NCBI RefSeq assembly: GCF_009909205.1
Contig: NZ_JAAAPN010000005.1
Location: 20,847-84,846 of the forward strand
Origin: Aquabacterium fontiphilum
GTDB taxonomy: Bacteria > Pseudomonadota > Gammaproteobacteria > Burkholderiales > Burkholderiaceae_C
Direction of reading: 5' to 3'
Length of the DNA stretch: 64,000 bases
Position numbers and translations under genes: made by a program. Within the stretch, counting starts at the first letter, position 1. Each line of letters opens with the position of its first letter. The notes beneath the pieces are model-generated. The model was given only the letters and a program-made list of their open reading frames with translations. It had not been told where the DNA came from and made no database searches. Below, one piece after another: positions 28,889 to 43,682 of the stretch.

Positions 28889-29896
28889 ATGAACGCCCAT
28901 TTTGCCCGTCCCTGGTTGAGCGCCCTGGCGCTGGTGGCTGCCACCGCATCGGCGCAGCCGGCGCAGCTCGCCGCACAGCCCGCCGCTGCGCACAAGGTGG
29001 TGGATGCCAGCTTCCCCTGCCAGCAGGTGACCTGCGATGCCGAGATGTGGCTGCCTGCTCAGACGCCAGCAGGACAGAAGCCGCCGGTCATCCTGATCGC
29101 CCATGGCTTTGGCGGCCTGAAAGACTGGGGGCTGCCGGCTTTTGCCGAGCGCTTCGTGCAGGCGGGCTTTGCCGTGGTGCGCTTCGACTACCGGGGCTTC
29201 GGCAAGAGCGGGGGACAGCCGCGCCGCGTGGTCGACGGCAAGGCCCACGTGCAGGACTGGTTGTCGGCCATTGACGCCATCAGCAAGCGCCCCGAGGTGG
29301 ACGGCCAGCGCCTGGGCATCTGGGGCACCTCCTACAGCGGCGGTCAGGTGCTGGTGGCCGGGGCCGAGCGCCCGAACGTGGTCAAGGCGGTCAGCGCCCA
29401 GGTGCCGTTTGTCAGCGGCCTGTCCAGCGGGCTCAGGTACCCGATCAAGTACCAGCCGATGGCCACCTGGTACGCCCTGCGCGACCTGATGCGCGGTGAG
29501 GATGAAGAGCCGGTCTATGTGCCCGTGATCGACAAGGATGGCGGCTTCGCCGCGCTGATCTGCGACGAGTGCTACGAGGGCTACAAGAAGCTGGTGCCGG
29601 CGGCGGCTCAGCAAGACCCGATGCAGAACCGCGTGGCCGCCCGCGTGTTCCTGAGTCTGCCCTTCTGGTTCCCCGGCAACCGCGCCAAGGACGTGATTGC
29701 GCCTACGCTGATCGTGGCTGCAGAGAACGATGGCCTCATTCCGGTCGCCAAAGTGCGCGACGTGGCCAAGAGCCTGCCCAAGGGCGAGTACCTGGAGCTC
29801 AAGGGCGCGGATCACTTCTCGCCTTACACCGGCCCCTTCTTCGAGCAGACCGTGGCGCGCCAGACAACGTTCTTCAAGCAGCACCTGATGCGCTGA
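28889..29896 (+). CDS. Secreted alpha/beta hydrolase
   Basis: A 335-residue alpha/beta-hydrolase with a signal peptide ([22 protein letters not shown], cleavage near SAQ). Features are the oxyanion segment [13 protein letters not shown], the nucleophile elbow GTSYSGG (about residue 148-154), the acid region [11 protein letters not shown], and the catalytic histidine in [11 protein letters not shown]. Substrate class, probably an ester or amide in the periplasm, is not determinable. GAGGAG lies just upstream of the start. Its promoter is framed by two TetR operators. Confidence 0.85.
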   Translation: MNAHFARPWLSALALVAATASAQPAQLAAQPAAAHKVVDASFPCQQVTCDAEMWLPAQTPAGQKPPVILIAHGFGGLKDWGLPAFAERFVQAGFAVVRFDYRGFGKSGGQPRRVVDGKAHVQDWLSAIDAISKRPEVDGQRLGIWGTSYSGGQVLVAGAERPNVVKAVSAQVPFVSGLSSGLRYPIKYQPMATWYALRDLMRGEDEEPVYVPVIDKDGGFAALICDECYEGYKKLVPAAAQQDPMQNRVAARVFLSLPFWFPGNRAKDVIAPTLIVAAENDGLIPVAKVRDVAKSLPKGEYLELKGADHFSPYTGPFFEQTVARQTTFFKQHLMR

Positions 29897-29958
29897 ACAG
29901 ATCGGCGGGGCATTCGCAGTCGGACGTATCATGTCCGGTTGACCTCTGATCGCCGCCG

Positions 29959-32859
29959 ATGTCCCGCTCTGCTGCTCCTGCCGTTCCTACCGTTGCCGAC
30001 GCCCTGCGCCCCCAGATGCACATTCGCGGGGCGCGCACGCACAACCTCAAGAACATCGACCTGGACCTGCCCCGCAACCAGCTGGTGGTGATCACCGGGC
30101 TGTCGGGCTCGGGCAAGTCCAGCCTGGCCTTCGACACGCTGTATGCAGAAGGGCAGCGCCGTTACGTCGAGAGCCTGAGCGCCTACGCGCGTCAGTTTCT
30201 GCAGTTGATGGACAAGCCCGATGTCGACGTGATCGAGGGCCTGTCGCCGGCCATCAGCATCGAACAGAAGGCCACCAGCCATAACCCGCGATCCACCGTG
30301 GGTACGGTCACCGAGATTCACGACTACCTGCGTCTGCTGTACGCGCGCGCCGGCACGCCCTTCTGCCCCGACCACGGTCTGGCGCTGCAGGCCCAGAGCG
30401 TCAGCCAGATGGTGGACGCGGTGCTGGCCCTGCCCGAGGACACCAAGCTCATGATCCTCGCGCCGGTGGTACGCGACCGCAAGGGTGAGTTCGCCGAGCT
30501 GTTTGCCGACATGCAGGCCCAGGGCTATGTGCGTTTTCGCGTCAATGGCCGGGTTGTCGAGGTGGCCGATCTTCAGCCTCTGGTCAAGAACGAGAAGCAC
30601 GACATCGATGTCGTGGTCGACCGTCTCAAGGTGCGCGCCGACATGGCGCAGCGTCTCGCGGAGAGCTTCGAAACGGCACTGCGCCTGGCTGAGGGCCGCG
30701 CTCTGGCCATCGAAATGGACACCGGGGCCGAACACCTTTTCTCGGCCAAATTCGGCTGCCCGGTGTGCAGCTATTCGCTGGCCGAATTGGAGCCGCGCCT
30801 CTTCTCATTCAACTCGCCCGTGGGCGCCTGCCCTACCTGTGATGGCCTGGGCCACGTGATCGCCTTCGATCCCCACCGTGTGGTGGCCTTTCCGTCCCTG
30901 AGCCTGGGCAGCGGGGCAGTCAAGGGCTGGGATCGCCGCAACCCCTACACCTACAGCCTGATCGAATCGGTGGGCCAGCATTACGGCGTCGACATCGAGC
31001 AGCCGTTCGAAGACCTGCCGACGGCCGTGCAGCAGGTGCTGCTTTATGGCTCGGGCACAGAAGAGATCACCTTTGTTTACGAGGCCGATGGGCCGTCGGG
31101 CAAGAAGCGCAAGGTCAAGCGCTCCCACCCCTTCGAGGGCATCATCCCCAACTTCGAGCGCCGCTTCAAGGAGACCGATTCGGCCGCGGTGCGCGAAGAG
31201 CTCGGCCGCTATCAGCAGCCCAAAGCCTGCCCGGATTGCCACGGCACGCGCCTGCGCCGGGAAGCCCGCCATGTGAAGCTGTTGGATGCCGTCACCGGCG
31301 ATACCCGCGCCATCTACGAGATCGGCCACGCCACCCTGGCCGAGGCCCACCGCTACTTTGAGGCCCTGCAGCTGCAGGGGGCCAAGGCGGAGATCGCCAC
31401 CAAGGTGGTCAACGAGGTGCGCTCACGTCTGCGCTTTTTGAACGACGTGGGCTTGAATTACCTCAGCTTGGACCGCAGCGCCGACACGCTGTCTGGTGGC
31501 GAGGCGCAGCGCATCCGCCTGGCCTCGCAGATCGGGTCGGGCCTGACCGGTGTGATGTACGTGCTGGACGAGCCCAGCATCGGCCTGCACCAGCGCGACA
31601 ACGACCGTCTGATCGGCACCTTGCAGCATTTGCGAGACCTGGGCAACAGTGTCATCGTCGTCGAACATGATGAGGACATGATCCGCGCCGCTGACCATGT
31701 GGTCGACATGGGGCCCGGCGCGGGCGTGCACGGCGGCCGCGTGCTCGCTCAGGGTACGCCCGAGCAAGTGGCGGCCCACCCGGACAGCCTGACGGGCCAG
31801 TATCTGGCCCGGCGACTGGGCATTCCACTGCCCTCCCAGCGGCGTGCCTTTTCAGCCGACACCCCGCGCCTGCGGGTGGTCAACGCGCGCGGCCACAACC
31901 TCAAGGGCGTGACCGCCGAGATCCCGGTGGGCCTGCTCACCTGTGTGACCGGGGTGTCTGGCTCGGGCAAGTCCACACTGGTCAACGACACACTGTATGC
32001 GGCGGTGGCCAAGAAGCTGTACCAGGCGCACACCGAGCCCGAGCCGCACGATGAGATCGAGGGCTTGGCGCAGTTCGACAAGGTGATCAACGTCGACCAG
32101 TCGCCGATTGGCCGCACGCCACGCTCCAACCCCGCCACTTACACCGGCCTGTTCACGCCCATCCGAGAGCTGTTTGCCGATGTGCCGGCTGCACGTGAGC
32201 GCGGCTATGGTGCGGGGCGCTTCAGCTTCAATGTGGCGGGTGGCCGCTGCGAGGCATGTCAGGGCGACGGCGTGCTCAAGGTCGAGATGCACTTCCTCCC
32301 GGATGTGTATGTGCCGTGCGATGTGTGTCAGGGCAAGCGCTACAACCGCGAGACGCTGGACATTGCTTACAAGGGCAAGAACATCCACGAGGTGCTCGAG
32401 CTGACGGTGGAGGATGCGCTGAAGTTCTTTGCCGCTGTGCCCACCATCGCCCGCAAGCTGCAGACGCTGATGGACGTGGGCCTGGGCTACATTCGGCTGG
32501 GCCAGAGCGCCACCACCCTGTCAGGTGGGGAGGCACAGCGCGTCAAGCTGGCGCTGGAGCTCAGCAAGCGCGACACCGGCCGCACGCTCTACATCCTGGA
32601 TGAGCCGACCACCGGACTGCACTTCCACGACATCGCGTTGCTGCTCAAGGTGCTGCACCAGCTGCGCGACGCGGGCAACACCATTGTGATCATCGAGCAC
32701 AACCTGGACGTCATCAAGACCGCCGACTGGCTGATCGACATGGGCCCCGAGGGCGGTTCGGGCGGCGGACAGGTGCTGGTGGCGGGCACGCCCGAGGACG
32801 TGGCAGCCGCACCCCAGAGTCACACGGGCCGCTACCTCAAGCCGCTGCTGCGGCGTTGA
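29959..32859 (+). CDS. uvrA: Excinuclease ABC subunit A
   Basis: A 966-residue UvrA, the damage-recognition ATPase of nucleotide excision repair. It shows both ABC ATPase cores: Walker [16 protein letters not shown] near residue 47 and [15 protein letters not shown] near 667. Signatures [11 protein letters not shown] and [11 protein letters not shown], and Walker B segments [13 protein letters not shown] and [13 protein letters not shown], are also present. Zinc sites are CPVC...CPTC (about 270-295) and CEAC...CDVC (about 764-793). The protein is complete. I see no CTGT-N8-ACAG SOS box in the short leader. Confidence 0.97.
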   Translation: MSRSAAPAVPTVADALRPQMHIRGARTHNLKNIDLDLPRNQLVVITGLSGSGKSSLAFDTLYAEGQRRYVESLSAYARQFLQLMDKPDVDVIEGLSPAISIEQKATSHNPRSTVGTVTEIHDYLRLLYARAGTPFCPDHGLALQAQSVSQMVDAVLALPEDTKLMILAPVVRDRKGEFAELFADMQAQGYVRFRVNGRVVEVADLQPLVKNEKHDIDVVVDRLKVRADMAQRLAESFETALRLAEGRALAIEMDTGAEHLFSAKFGCPVCSYSLAELEPRLFSFNSPVGACPTCDGLGHVIAFDPHRVVAFPSLSLGSGAVKGWDRRNPYTYSLIESVGQHYGVDIEQPFEDLPTAVQQVLLYGSGTEEITFVYEADGPSGKKRKVKRSHPFEGIIPNFERRFKETDSAAVREELGRYQQPKACPDCHGTRLRREARHVKLLDAVTGDTRAIYEIGHATLAEAHRYFEALQLQGAKAEIATKVVNEVRSRLRFLNDVGLNYLSLDRSADTLSGGEAQRIRLASQIGSGLTGVMYVLDEPSIGLHQRDNDRLIGTLQHLRDLGNSVIVVEHDEDMIRAADHVVDMGPGAGVHGGRVLAQGTPEQVAAHPDSLTGQYLARRLGIPLPSQRRAFSADTPRLRVVNARGHNLKGVTAEIPVGLLTCVTGVSGSGKSTLVNDTLYAAVAKKLYQAHTEPEPHDEIEGLAQFDKVINVDQSPIGRTPRSNPATYTGLFTPIRELFADVPAARERGYGAGRFSFNVAGGRCEACQGDGVLKVEMHFLPDVYVPCDVCQGKRYNRETLDIAYKGKNIHEVLELTVEDALKFFAAVPTIARKLQTLMDVGLGYIRLGQSATTLSGGEAQRVKLALELSKRDTGRTLYILDEPTTGLHFHDIALLLKVLHQLRDAGNTIVIIEHNLDVIKTADWLIDMGPEGGSGGGQVLVAGTPEDVAAAPQSHTGRYLKPLLRR

Positions 32860-32876
32860 CCGGGCTCGCACCGCGA

Positions 32877-34484
32877 TCAGATGCGCATGAAGCCCAGATC
32901 GTGGGTGCTGCTGTTGAAGTTGCCAATGTTCGGCAGCAGGGCGTAGGTGCTCATGTCGCTGGCGGAGACGCCCATCCACCGGCCCAATGTGTAGGCCACT
33001 TGGTCGACCGAGGTCGTTGGTAACAGCGAGCCGTTGTCGATCTGGTCCGGGCTGCCAAACACCCGCTGGGCATTGGCCGTGCTGTATTGCGGGAAGGTGC
33101 CGTACACCTCGCCACCCTGTACAGCGCCACCCATGATCAGTTGATGCCCACCCCAGCCATGGTCGGTTCCATCGCCGTTGCTGGTGAACGTACGACCGAA
33201 CTCGGATGCGGTGAAGGTCGTGACCGAACTGCGCATGTCGCCTCCGGGCATGGAGCCCAGTACGGTGTGAAAGTACTTCAGCGCATGGTCAAGCTGGGCC
33301 ATGCGCTCGGCGTGATCGCGAACCTGCGAGTCATGCGTGTCGAAGCCGCCGAGCCCTACCATGAAGAACTGACGCTGCATCCCCAGGCCAGCCACCCGGT
33401 TGGTATCGATCAGCCTGGCCACCATCTGGAGTTGCACGGCCAGCGGATTGGTACGTCGCGTCTGGGTTGTGGGACTCAGGTAGCGCAACAGGTCGTCGGT
33501 ATTGGGGTCGTAGTTGTTCGCCGTGGGGGTCCCCCATGGTCCGAGGCCGCCGCTCGGCAGGTTCGGTGCCAGCAGACCGCTGGCCCGCAAGGCGCGTTGC
33601 ACGACTTGCTCATGGTCCTGCGCCATCATGTCCTGGCGCCCTGTGGCCGACAGGAAGGCTTCTGCGGCCGCATACACACCGCGATTGCCATAGATCTGCG
33701 AACCATTGCCCAGCGTCAGGACGCGGCTGCTGCCACTCTGATAAGGCATGACCATGTGCCCCGAAAGCCAGACGGCCGCATTGGTCGGCGTCATGCAGGT
33801 GAAGTAGCGCCGGATCAGGTGAACATCGTCACTGTTGCCCTGGCCGTTTCCGGCCATCAGCAGGTCGCCCATGCGACCGGCCCAACCGGCCTGCGTGCCC
33901 TCGGGGCCGAACGACTGCCACATCGACTGCTGGTCGTTGTGTGAGAAGAGCTTGCTCGGCTTGGCAATGCGCGCGTTGGCCCAGTCGGCCTTGGTCGTGG
34001 GGGCGAGCAGCGGGCCGACGTTGGCCAGCACGGCGGCGTGCCCGGTCTGGTACAGGTTCTGTGTTTCCTTGAGCGCCGGGTGGAGCGCAAAACTGCGGCC
34101 TGTGTGCACCGAGCGGCCGGCATGGCTGATGGGCAGGACGCCGCCCAAGCGATCGGGCGAGTCGGCGCTGGCCGCTGGATTGGGGTGGATTCCGGCCTCA
34201 CGCAATGCGATGGGCGTGCTGCCATCGGCCGAGTTGCGGGCGCTGGGATCGCGGTGGTTCAGGTAGTGAGACCACGAATCCGAGTCTGTTGCCAGCACGG
34301 TGTTGAAGGCGTCGTTTCCGCCGTACAGGAAGATGCAGACCAGGGCCCGGTAGCCACTGTTGCCTGAGGACTGGGCCGCTGCCCGTGTCATGGTGCCCAA
34401 GGTCAGGCCAAGGGGCGCCGCGACGCCCAGCGAGGACAGCGCGGCGGCGTGGCGGAGAAAGGCGCGGCGTGCGTGTTGGGTCAT
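32877..34484 (-). CDS. DUF1501 secreted protein (Tat substrate)
   Basis: A 535-residue DUF1501 protein. The N-terminus has a twin-arginine signal (RRAFLRHAAALSSLGVAAPLG). The mature part has the family segments LVCIFLYGGNDAFNTVLAT and FFMVGLGGFDTHDSQVRDH. It also shows FTASEFGRTFTSNGDGTDHGWGGHQL, with metal-site-like residues in an alkaline-phosphatase-superfamily context. It is paired with the DUF1800 gene, six bases downstream of its stop. The two families are commonly encoded together; function is unknown. Export by Tat implies a folded, cofactor- or metal-bearing periplasmic protein. Confidence 0.85.
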   Translation of the reverse strand: MTQHARRAFLRHAAALSSLGVAAPLGLTLGTMTRAAAQSSGNSGYRALVCIFLYGGNDAFNTVLATDSDSWSHYLNHRDPSARNSADGSTPIALREAGIHPNPAASADSPDRLGGVLPISHAGRSVHTGRSFALHPALKETQNLYQTGHAAVLANVGPLLAPTTKADWANARIAKPSKLFSHNDQQSMWQSFGPEGTQAGWAGRMGDLLMAGNGQGNSDDVHLIRRYFTCMTPTNAAVWLSGHMVMPYQSGSSRVLTLGNGSQIYGNRGVYAAAEAFLSATGRQDMMAQDHEQVVQRALRASGLLAPNLPSGGLGPWGTPTANNYDPNTDDLLRYLSPTTQTRRTNPLAVQLQMVARLIDTNRVAGLGMQRQFFMVGLGGFDTHDSQVRDHAERMAQLDHALKYFHTVLGSMPGGDMRSSVTTFTASEFGRTFTSNGDGTDHGWGGHQLIMGGAVQGGEVYGTFPQYSTANAQRVFGSPDQIDNGSLLPTTSVDQVAYTLGRWMGVSASDMSTYALLPNIGNFNSSTHDLGFMRI

Positions 34485-34490
34485 GGTGCC

Positions 34491-36281
34491 TCAGCGCTGA
34501 ATCAGGTACTCGGGCGACAGCGTGATCAACAGCACAGCCGAGCGCACACGGCTTAGCCGTTGGGCCTCGGTGAGGCTGCCGTCCTGGCCGATGGTGCCCA
34601 GTGCGGCCACAGCCTGATCGTGGCGCTCAGCAGGCAGCGGTTGGCCGAGCAGACGGTTGGCCAGCGTGTTGACCAGGGCATCGCGTTGCCCGGCCTGGGG
34701 CAGGAACTCGTTGAACTGGAACTGCACATCCAGGCGGTTGAGGCTGCTGTGCCATTGGCCCCAGCCGTTCTGCAGGGCCGACGCCATAAAGTTTGCGTAG
34801 CCCAGCGCCGAGGTCTCGCTGGTGATCTGCATTTCCGGTGCGACCAGACCCTTGCTCGCTGTCAGCGATTGGGGCGGCGTGTAGCCAGGGCGGAAAAAGT
34901 TGAACACGGAGGGTGATCGCAGTGGCGCCTGGCCCAGACCTGTCGCTGCGTTCTCAGTGTCGCCTGACAGGTAGTAGCCCATCTGCTGGTTGCCGCTTGT
35001 GGCAGACAGATTGACGCTCTGATGAGGCATGGCACGCAGAACATGGGTCAGCCGAAGCACGGGCTCGCGTAGTTTGCCGTAGGCGGTCTGATCCACATTG
35101 CGCTGCTCTGGTTGGCGTGCCTCCGCGTGAAGCAAAATGGCCTTGACGACGGCCCCAATGTTGCCGTTTGAACTGCGGAACACGCGCGTGATGTCAGCAA
35201 CGTAAGCCGGGCTGGGATTGCTGCTTACCAGACGCTGGATCAGCTGACGGCTGATGAATGGCGCCGTGTTGGGGTGGCTGGCCAGGCGGTCCAGCGCAAT
35301 GCGCAAGCTTTCGGCAGGGTTGGCTGTGGGCTGTGCGGGGATCACCACGCCAAGGAAGCGCTTTTCTGACACCGAATGCTCGTTGTCATAAAAGCTCATG
35401 CTGCGCCAGTACTGCTCCTCCCGTGCACACTCGGGAGCCCGCCAGAAACAGCGCCACCAGGCAATACCCATCTGATCCGGCGCGCGGTACCACCCCAGAC
35501 CCGTGAATACCTTGGCCATGCCGGAGACGTCGCTGGCCGTGTAAGTTTCGACTGGCCTGCCGTTGACCAGTTTGGGTTGACCACTGTCGTCCAACTCGTG
35601 CAGACCGATCGAGAACAGCTGCATCACCTCTCGGGCGAAGTTCTCGTCGGGCACGCGACCGGTTTGCAGGTCTTCCTTGCGGTTGTAGAGGTGAGAAAGG
35701 TATGTGCCCATCGCCGGATGCAGCGCCACGGCTTCTAGTAGCTCTCTGTAGGAGCCCGTGCCACGTTGCGTCAGCGTGTCCATGTAGGTTGCAACGAGCC
35801 GTGTATCAACGGACAGGTTGGAGACCACGAAAATCTGTGAGAGAGCGAACGCCACGCGGTGGCGGAGCTGGGCGCTATCCTGCACCGCGAATGTCCACCA
35901 GGCGTGGTTGAAATCGAGCCAGTACGGATCCGAAGCGTTACGGCGTGCCATTTCGCGCTTGACGACCGCGTAGTAGCTGCCGCCAGCAGGCCTGGCCAGC
36001 TGCTCATCAATCCACGCGCTGTAGCCCAGCGCCTTGACGCGTTGAATGTCGGAGGGGGTTGGGCCGAACGTGGCTTGAACCAGGAAGCGGTGTGCTTCTG
36101 CGTCGTTCTGCGGCACCGACAGGGCAGACGAGCGTGCCGGGGTGCTGCCTGATTCCTTGTCGCCGCCACCCCCGCCACATCCCGCCATCACCACGGTGAT
36201 TGCCAGGGCGGCCAGCGCAAGCCCGTTGCGACAAGCGCGCAACAAGGGACTGGGGTGGGCGAGGTGTGAGGCGGCGTTCAT
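34491..36281 (-). CDS. DUF1800 lipoprotein
   Basis: About 596 residues. A signal with the lipobox-like VVMAGC at about residue 33-36, followed by a glycine run, suggests an outer-membrane lipoprotein. The DUF1800 domain shows AHRFLVQATFGPTPSDIQRVKALGYSAWID, HRVAFALSQIFVVS, NFAREVMQLFSIGLHELDD and SVFNFFRPGYTPP. The start is taken at 36281 (MNAASHL); an in-frame ATG at 36320 is possible. It is the first gene of a two-gene operon with the DUF1501 protein. Function of the family is unknown. Confidence 0.83.
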   Translation of the reverse strand: MNAASHLAHPSPLLRACRNGLALAALAITVVMAGCGGGGGDKESGSTPARSSALSVPQNDAEAHRFLVQATFGPTPSDIQRVKALGYSAWIDEQLARPAGGSYYAVVKREMARRNASDPYWLDFNHAWWTFAVQDSAQLRHRVAFALSQIFVVSNLSVDTRLVATYMDTLTQRGTGSYRELLEAVALHPAMGTYLSHLYNRKEDLQTGRVPDENFAREVMQLFSIGLHELDDSGQPKLVNGRPVETYTASDVSGMAKVFTGLGWYRAPDQMGIAWWRCFWRAPECAREEQYWRSMSFYDNEHSVSEKRFLGVVIPAQPTANPAESLRIALDRLASHPNTAPFISRQLIQRLVSSNPSPAYVADITRVFRSSNGNIGAVVKAILLHAEARQPEQRNVDQTAYGKLREPVLRLTHVLRAMPHQSVNLSATSGNQQMGYYLSGDTENAATGLGQAPLRSPSVFNFFRPGYTPPQSLTASKGLVAPEMQITSETSALGYANFMASALQNGWGQWHSSLNRLDVQFQFNEFLPQAGQRDALVNTLANRLLGQPLPAERHDQAVAALGTIGQDGSLTEAQRLSRVRSAVLLITLSPEYLIQR

Positions 36282-36446
36282 GGCGGCGAGGGCAAGATGC
36301 GGGCGAAGGTTGCCACGCACTTGCGCCGCCGGGTGCTGTCAATCCGCCACAGCTGTAAGTGGTTGCAACAAAAGGGCGAGGAAGCGACGGCGAACGTTCA
36401 ATCGTTCACGTTTTCGTCCTGTCGTCCACGTGCGCCAGTGGCTTGC

Positions 36447-39242
<2,796 letters not shown>

Positions 39243-39276
39243 CTCGCCATTTTAAGTGGCCGCCTCTGCGCAGTCG

Positions 39277-39313
39277 AAAAGGAAAAGGGCCCGGCGCTTG
39301 TGGCGCGGGGCCC
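39277..39313 (-). terminator. Terminator-like hairpin between the DUF465 gene and metH
   Basis: On the minus strand GGGCCCCGCGC (39313-39303) pairs with GCGCCGGGCCC (39297-39287) with one mismatch and a 5-base loop, followed by TTTTCCTTTT. It would end the DUF465 transcript, or act as an attenuator in the metH leader, since metH starts 35 bases further on. Confidence 0.55.
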
Positions 39314-39383
39314 CGAGGCGCGGACGCCTTGCCCCGATCCGGGGCGAGTGCCGCAATGCCTTGCTCGGTGTGCTGAGGCCGGG

Positions 39384-39617
39384 TCAAGCCTTCAGCATGG
39401 CGTACAGCTCATCCTTCAAAGCCACACGGCGGAGCTTCTTTTGCTCCAATTCGGCCGAGGAGCTGTGCTCAATGCCGTTCTCGAGGCGAACCACCTCCTT
39501 GTCCACCTCTTCGTATTCACGCTCTAGCTTGACGAAATGGGCGCTGGACAACTTCAGTTCGTGGATCTTGTCGCGCAGTTCGGGGAAATCTTTGATCAGC
39601 GGATGGTGTTCTTGCAT
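39384..39617 (-). CDS. DUF465 (YdcH-family) small protein
   Basis: A 77-residue, highly charged and largely helical protein of the YdcH/DUF465 family, with the family-like start [19 protein letters not shown], then [15 protein letters not shown] and the end [15 protein letters not shown]. It probably forms a coiled coil; its role is unknown. GAGGAG lies just upstream of the start. It is divergent from recA across a 210-base region that holds the SOS box. Confidence 0.85.
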   Translation of the reverse strand: MQEHHPLIKDFPELRDKIHELKLSSAHFVKLEREYEEVDKEVVRLENGIEHSSSAELEQKKLRRVALKDELYAMLKA

Positions 39618-39752
39618 GAGCTCCTCTCAGGTTCGGGCCGTATCGCCGTTGAAACCATCTTCGCGCCGGTCAGCCTCACGGGTCTTGCGGCAAATCAATT
39701 TCGACGGCGATACCGTGTGGCGATGTCACCCCACAGAGGGAATCACAGGGTA

Positions 39753-39768
39753 CTGTACAAACATCCAG
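39753..39768. promoter_or_regulatory. LexA (SOS) box of recA
   Basis: CTGTACAAACATCCAG fits CTGT-N8-ACAG with one mismatch. It overlaps the expected -35 region of a promoter with -10 CATAAT (39776-39781), the normal arrangement for LexA repression of recA. Confidence 0.8.
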
Positions 39769-39827
39769 CTTTTGTCATAATGGCGTCCAGTTTCAACGAA
39801 CCCAACGCCGACATTCCGGAGCCACGC

Positions 39828-40892
39828 ATGGACGCCAACGCCAAATCCGCCCTCAGTACCGAAAAAGCCAAGGCCCTGCAGGCCGCGCTGGCGCAGATCG
39901 AAAAGCAGTTCGGCAAGGGCTCGATCATGCGCCTCGGTGAAGGCGAGGTCGCGGAAGACATCCAGGTCGTGTCCACCGGTTCGCTGGGGCTGGACATTGC
40001 GCTGGGCGTCGGCGGTCTGCCCCGCGGTCGCGTGATCGAAATCTACGGTCCCGAATCCTCCGGCAAGACCACGCTGACCCTGCAGGTGGTGGCCGAGATG
40101 CAGAAGCTGAGCGGCGTGTGTGCTTTCATCGACGCAGAACACGCGCTCGACGTGCAGTACGCCCAGAAGCTGGGCGTCAACCTGCACGACCTGCTGATTT
40201 CCCAACCCGACACCGGTGAACAGGCGCTTGAGATCGTGGATGCCCTGGTGCGTTCCGGCTCGGTCGACCTGATCATCGTCGACTCGGTGGCCGCGCTGAC
40301 CCCCAAAGCCGAACTCGAAGGCGAGATGGGTGACGCCCTGCCTGGCCTGCAGGCCCGCCTGATGAGCCAGGCGCTGCGCAAGCTGACCGCCACCATCAAG
40401 AAGACCAACTGCACCGTCATCTTCATCAACCAGATCCGCATGAAGATCGGTGTGATGTTCGGCTCGCCTGAGACCACCACCGGTGGCAATGCGCTGAAGT
40501 TCTACGCCTCGGTGCGCCTGGATATTCGCCGCACCGGCTCGATCAAGAAGGGCGATGACGTCATCGGCAACGAGACCAAGGTCAAGGTGGTCAAGAACAA
40601 GGTGTCGCCCCCGTTCAAGACGGCCGAGTTCGACATCCTGTACGGCGAAGGCATCAGTCGCGAAGGCGAGATCATCGATCTGGGCGTCAACGCCAAGATC
40701 GTCGACAAGTCGGGGGCCTGGTATGCCTACAACGGCGAGAAGATCGGCCAGGGTAAGGACAACGCGCGTGAGTTCCTGCGCGAGAACCCCGATCTGGCCC
40801 ACGAGATCGAGAACAAGATCCGTGAATCACTTGGTATCACCTTGCTGCCGGCTGTTGTGGGCGGTGGCGCGGCGGCCGACGCCGACGAGTGA
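39828..40892 (+). CDS. recA: Recombinase A
   Basis: A 354-residue RecA, the strand-exchange ATPase and LexA co-protease. Walker A is [14 protein letters not shown], and other signatures are [29 protein letters not shown] and loop 2 [31 protein letters not shown]. The start is [17 protein letters not shown] at 39828, with GGAG six bases upstream. An upstream in-frame ATG at 39780 overlaps the -10 box and cannot be the start. recX follows after 21 bases. Confidence 0.97.
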   Translation: MDANAKSALSTEKAKALQAALAQIEKQFGKGSIMRLGEGEVAEDIQVVSTGSLGLDIALGVGGLPRGRVIEIYGPESSGKTTLTLQVVAEMQKLSGVCAFIDAEHALDVQYAQKLGVNLHDLLISQPDTGEQALEIVDALVRSGSVDLIIVDSVAALTPKAELEGEMGDALPGLQARLMSQALRKLTATIKKTNCTVIFINQIRMKIGVMFGSPETTTGGNALKFYASVRLDIRRTGSIKKGDDVIGNETKVKVVKNKVSPPFKTAEFDILYGEGISREGEIIDLGVNAKIVDKSGAWYAYNGEKIGQGKDNAREFLRENPDLAHEIENKIRESLGITLLPAVVGGGAAADADE

Positions 40893-40913
40893 GGTGCTGG
40901 AGGGCTTTGAGGC

Positions 40914-41375
40914 GTGGCCCAGCTGTCCCTGAAAGGGCGCGCCCTCAAATACCTGGCGGCGCGCGAGCATTCCCGGGTGGAGTTGCGCCGCAAATTGGGC
41001 CCCCATGCCGAGTCGGCCGAGCAGGTCGACGCCCTGCTCGACGAACTGGAGTCGCTGGGCTTTCTGTCTGCCCAGCGCTTTGCCGATTCGGTTGTCCACC
41101 GCAAGGCTGCGCGCTTTGGCGCGGCACGGGTTCAAGCCGAGCTGGCGCAACACCGCTTGCCTGACGACATCGCCCGTGAGGCCATTCAGGCCTTGCGGGA
41201 TACCGAATTCGCGCGGGCGCACGCCGTGTGGCTTCGGCGCTTCGGCGAGCCGGCGTCCGAGCCGACAGAGCGCGTACGCCAGAGCCGGTTTCTTGCGGGG
41301 CGCGGGTTTTCCCCAGAAGTGATCCGCCGCGTGGTGCGCGGTGACGGATTGCGTGACGAATCGGCCTCGTCGTAG
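40914..41375 (+). CDS. recX: Regulatory protein RecX
   Basis: A 153-residue RecX that binds and limits RecA filaments. It is helical and charged, with the family pattern ALKYLAAREHSRVELRRKL, LLDELESLGFLSAQRFADSVVHRKAARFGAARVQAEL and a C-terminal RFLAGRGFSPEVIRRVV. It starts with GTG, 21 bases after recA, and is surely co-transcribed with it, which makes it SOS-inducible. Confidence 0.93.
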   Translation: MAQLSLKGRALKYLAAREHSRVELRRKLGPHAESAEQVDALLDELESLGFLSAQRFADSVVHRKAARFGAARVQAELAQHRLPDDIAREAIQALRDTEFARAHAVWLRRFGEPASEPTERVRQSRFLAGRGFSPEVIRRVVRGDGLRDESASS

Positions 41376-41507
41376 GGGCCCGGCAGTGCTATGCTGCATG
41401 ACGCAGCGCAACAAGCGACCCTTGTTGTCCGATGCGCCCGGCGCAGCCCGATCGGCCGCGTCGCGCTTTGTCATGTTCGATGAGAACGCTCACACTGCGA
41501 GACCCCA

Positions 41508-42668
<1,161 letters not shown>

Positions 42669-42688
42669 TCGCCTGGGAAAGTACCATC

Positions 42689-43582
42689 ATGAGCATCCTC
42701 ATCAACAAGGACACCAAGGTCATTACCCAGGGCATCACGGGCAAGACCGGTCAGTTCCACACCCTCGGTTGCCAGGCGTATGCCAATGGCAAGAACGCGT
42801 TCGTCGCTGGCGTGAACCCGAAGAAGGCGGGCGAGAAGTTCTCCGACATCCCCATTTTTGCTTCCGTCAAGGACGCCGCCAAGGAAACGGGCGCCACTGT
42901 CTCCGTCATCTATGTGCCGCCAGCCGGCGCCGCTGACGCCATCTGGGAAGCCGTCGAGGCTGACCTCGACCTGGTCATTGCCATCACCGAAGGCATCCCC
43001 GTGCGCGACATGCTGATGGTGCGCAACAAGATGAAGGCCAAGGAAGCCGCTGGGGGCAAGAAGACCCTGCTGCTGGGCCCCAACTGCCCGGGCCTCATCA
43101 CGCCTGAAGAAATCAAGATCGGCATCATGCCCGGCCACATCCATCGCAAGGGCCGCATCGGCGTGGTCAGCCGCTCTGGCACGCTGACCTATGAAGCCGT
43201 GGCGCAACTCACCGAACTCGGCCTGGGCCAGTCCAGCGCCGTGGGCATTGGTGGCGACCCGATCAACGGCCTCAAGCACATCGACGTCATGAAGATGTTC
43301 AACGACGACCCGGAGACGGATGCCGTCATCATGATTGGCGAGATTGGTGGCCCCGATGAGGCCGAAGCCGCGCAGTGGTGCAAGGCCAACATGAAGAAGC
43401 CCATCGTCGGCTTCATCGCCGGTGTCACCGCGCCCCCGGGCAAGCGCATGGGCCACGCGGGCGCACTCATCTCCGGCGGCGCCGACACGGCAGACGCCAA
43501 ACTCGCCATCATGGAAGAGTGTGGTTTCAAGGTCACCCGTAACCCCTCGGAAATGGGCAAGCTGCTCAAAGCCCTGCTGTGA
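42689..43582 (+). CDS. sucD: Succinyl-CoA synthetase, alpha subunit
   Basis: A 297-residue subunit that binds CoA and carries the phosphohistidine. It starts [24 protein letters not shown], then shows [14 protein letters not shown] and the active-site histidine region [23 protein letters not shown] (about 238-260). It pairs with sucC and ends before a clear terminator. Confidence 0.97.
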   Translation: MSILINKDTKVITQGITGKTGQFHTLGCQAYANGKNAFVAGVNPKKAGEKFSDIPIFASVKDAAKETGATVSVIYVPPAGAADAIWEAVEADLDLVIAITEGIPVRDMLMVRNKMKAKEAAGGKKTLLLGPNCPGLITPEEIKIGIMPGHIHRKGRIGVVSRSGTLTYEAVAQLTELGLGQSSAVGIGGDPINGLKHIDVMKMFNDDPETDAVIMIGEIGGPDEAEAAQWCKANMKKPIVGFIAGVTAPPGKRMGHAGALISGGADTADAKLAIMEECGFKVTRNPSEMGKLLKALL

Positions 43583-43640
43583 TGCGGGACGAAAAGTAAC
43601 AGCCTGTTTCTAGGCGCATTTCCGAAGTGCGCGTTCACAG

Positions 43641-43673
43641 TCAGCCCCTACACTCAGGGGCTGATTTGCTTTT
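43641..43673 (+). terminator. Rho-independent terminator after sucCD
   Basis: TCAGCCCCT (43641-43649) and AGGGGCTGA (43656-43664) form a perfect 9-bp stem with a 6-base loop, followed by TTTGCTTTT. It separates sucCD from the kinase gene nine bases later. Confidence 0.9.
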
Positions 43674-43682
43674 AAATCGGAC

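Noticed and set aside
39331..39346. GCCCCG/CGGGGC hairpin upstream of metH as part of a riboswitch
   Set aside because: No cobalamin, SAM or SAH aptamer elements could be recognised around it, and no T-run follows it directly.
39780..39827. Upstream ATG as the recA start
   Set aside because: It overlaps the -10 box and lies upstream of the expected transcription start; the ATG at 39828 has a ribosome site and matches known RecA N-termini.
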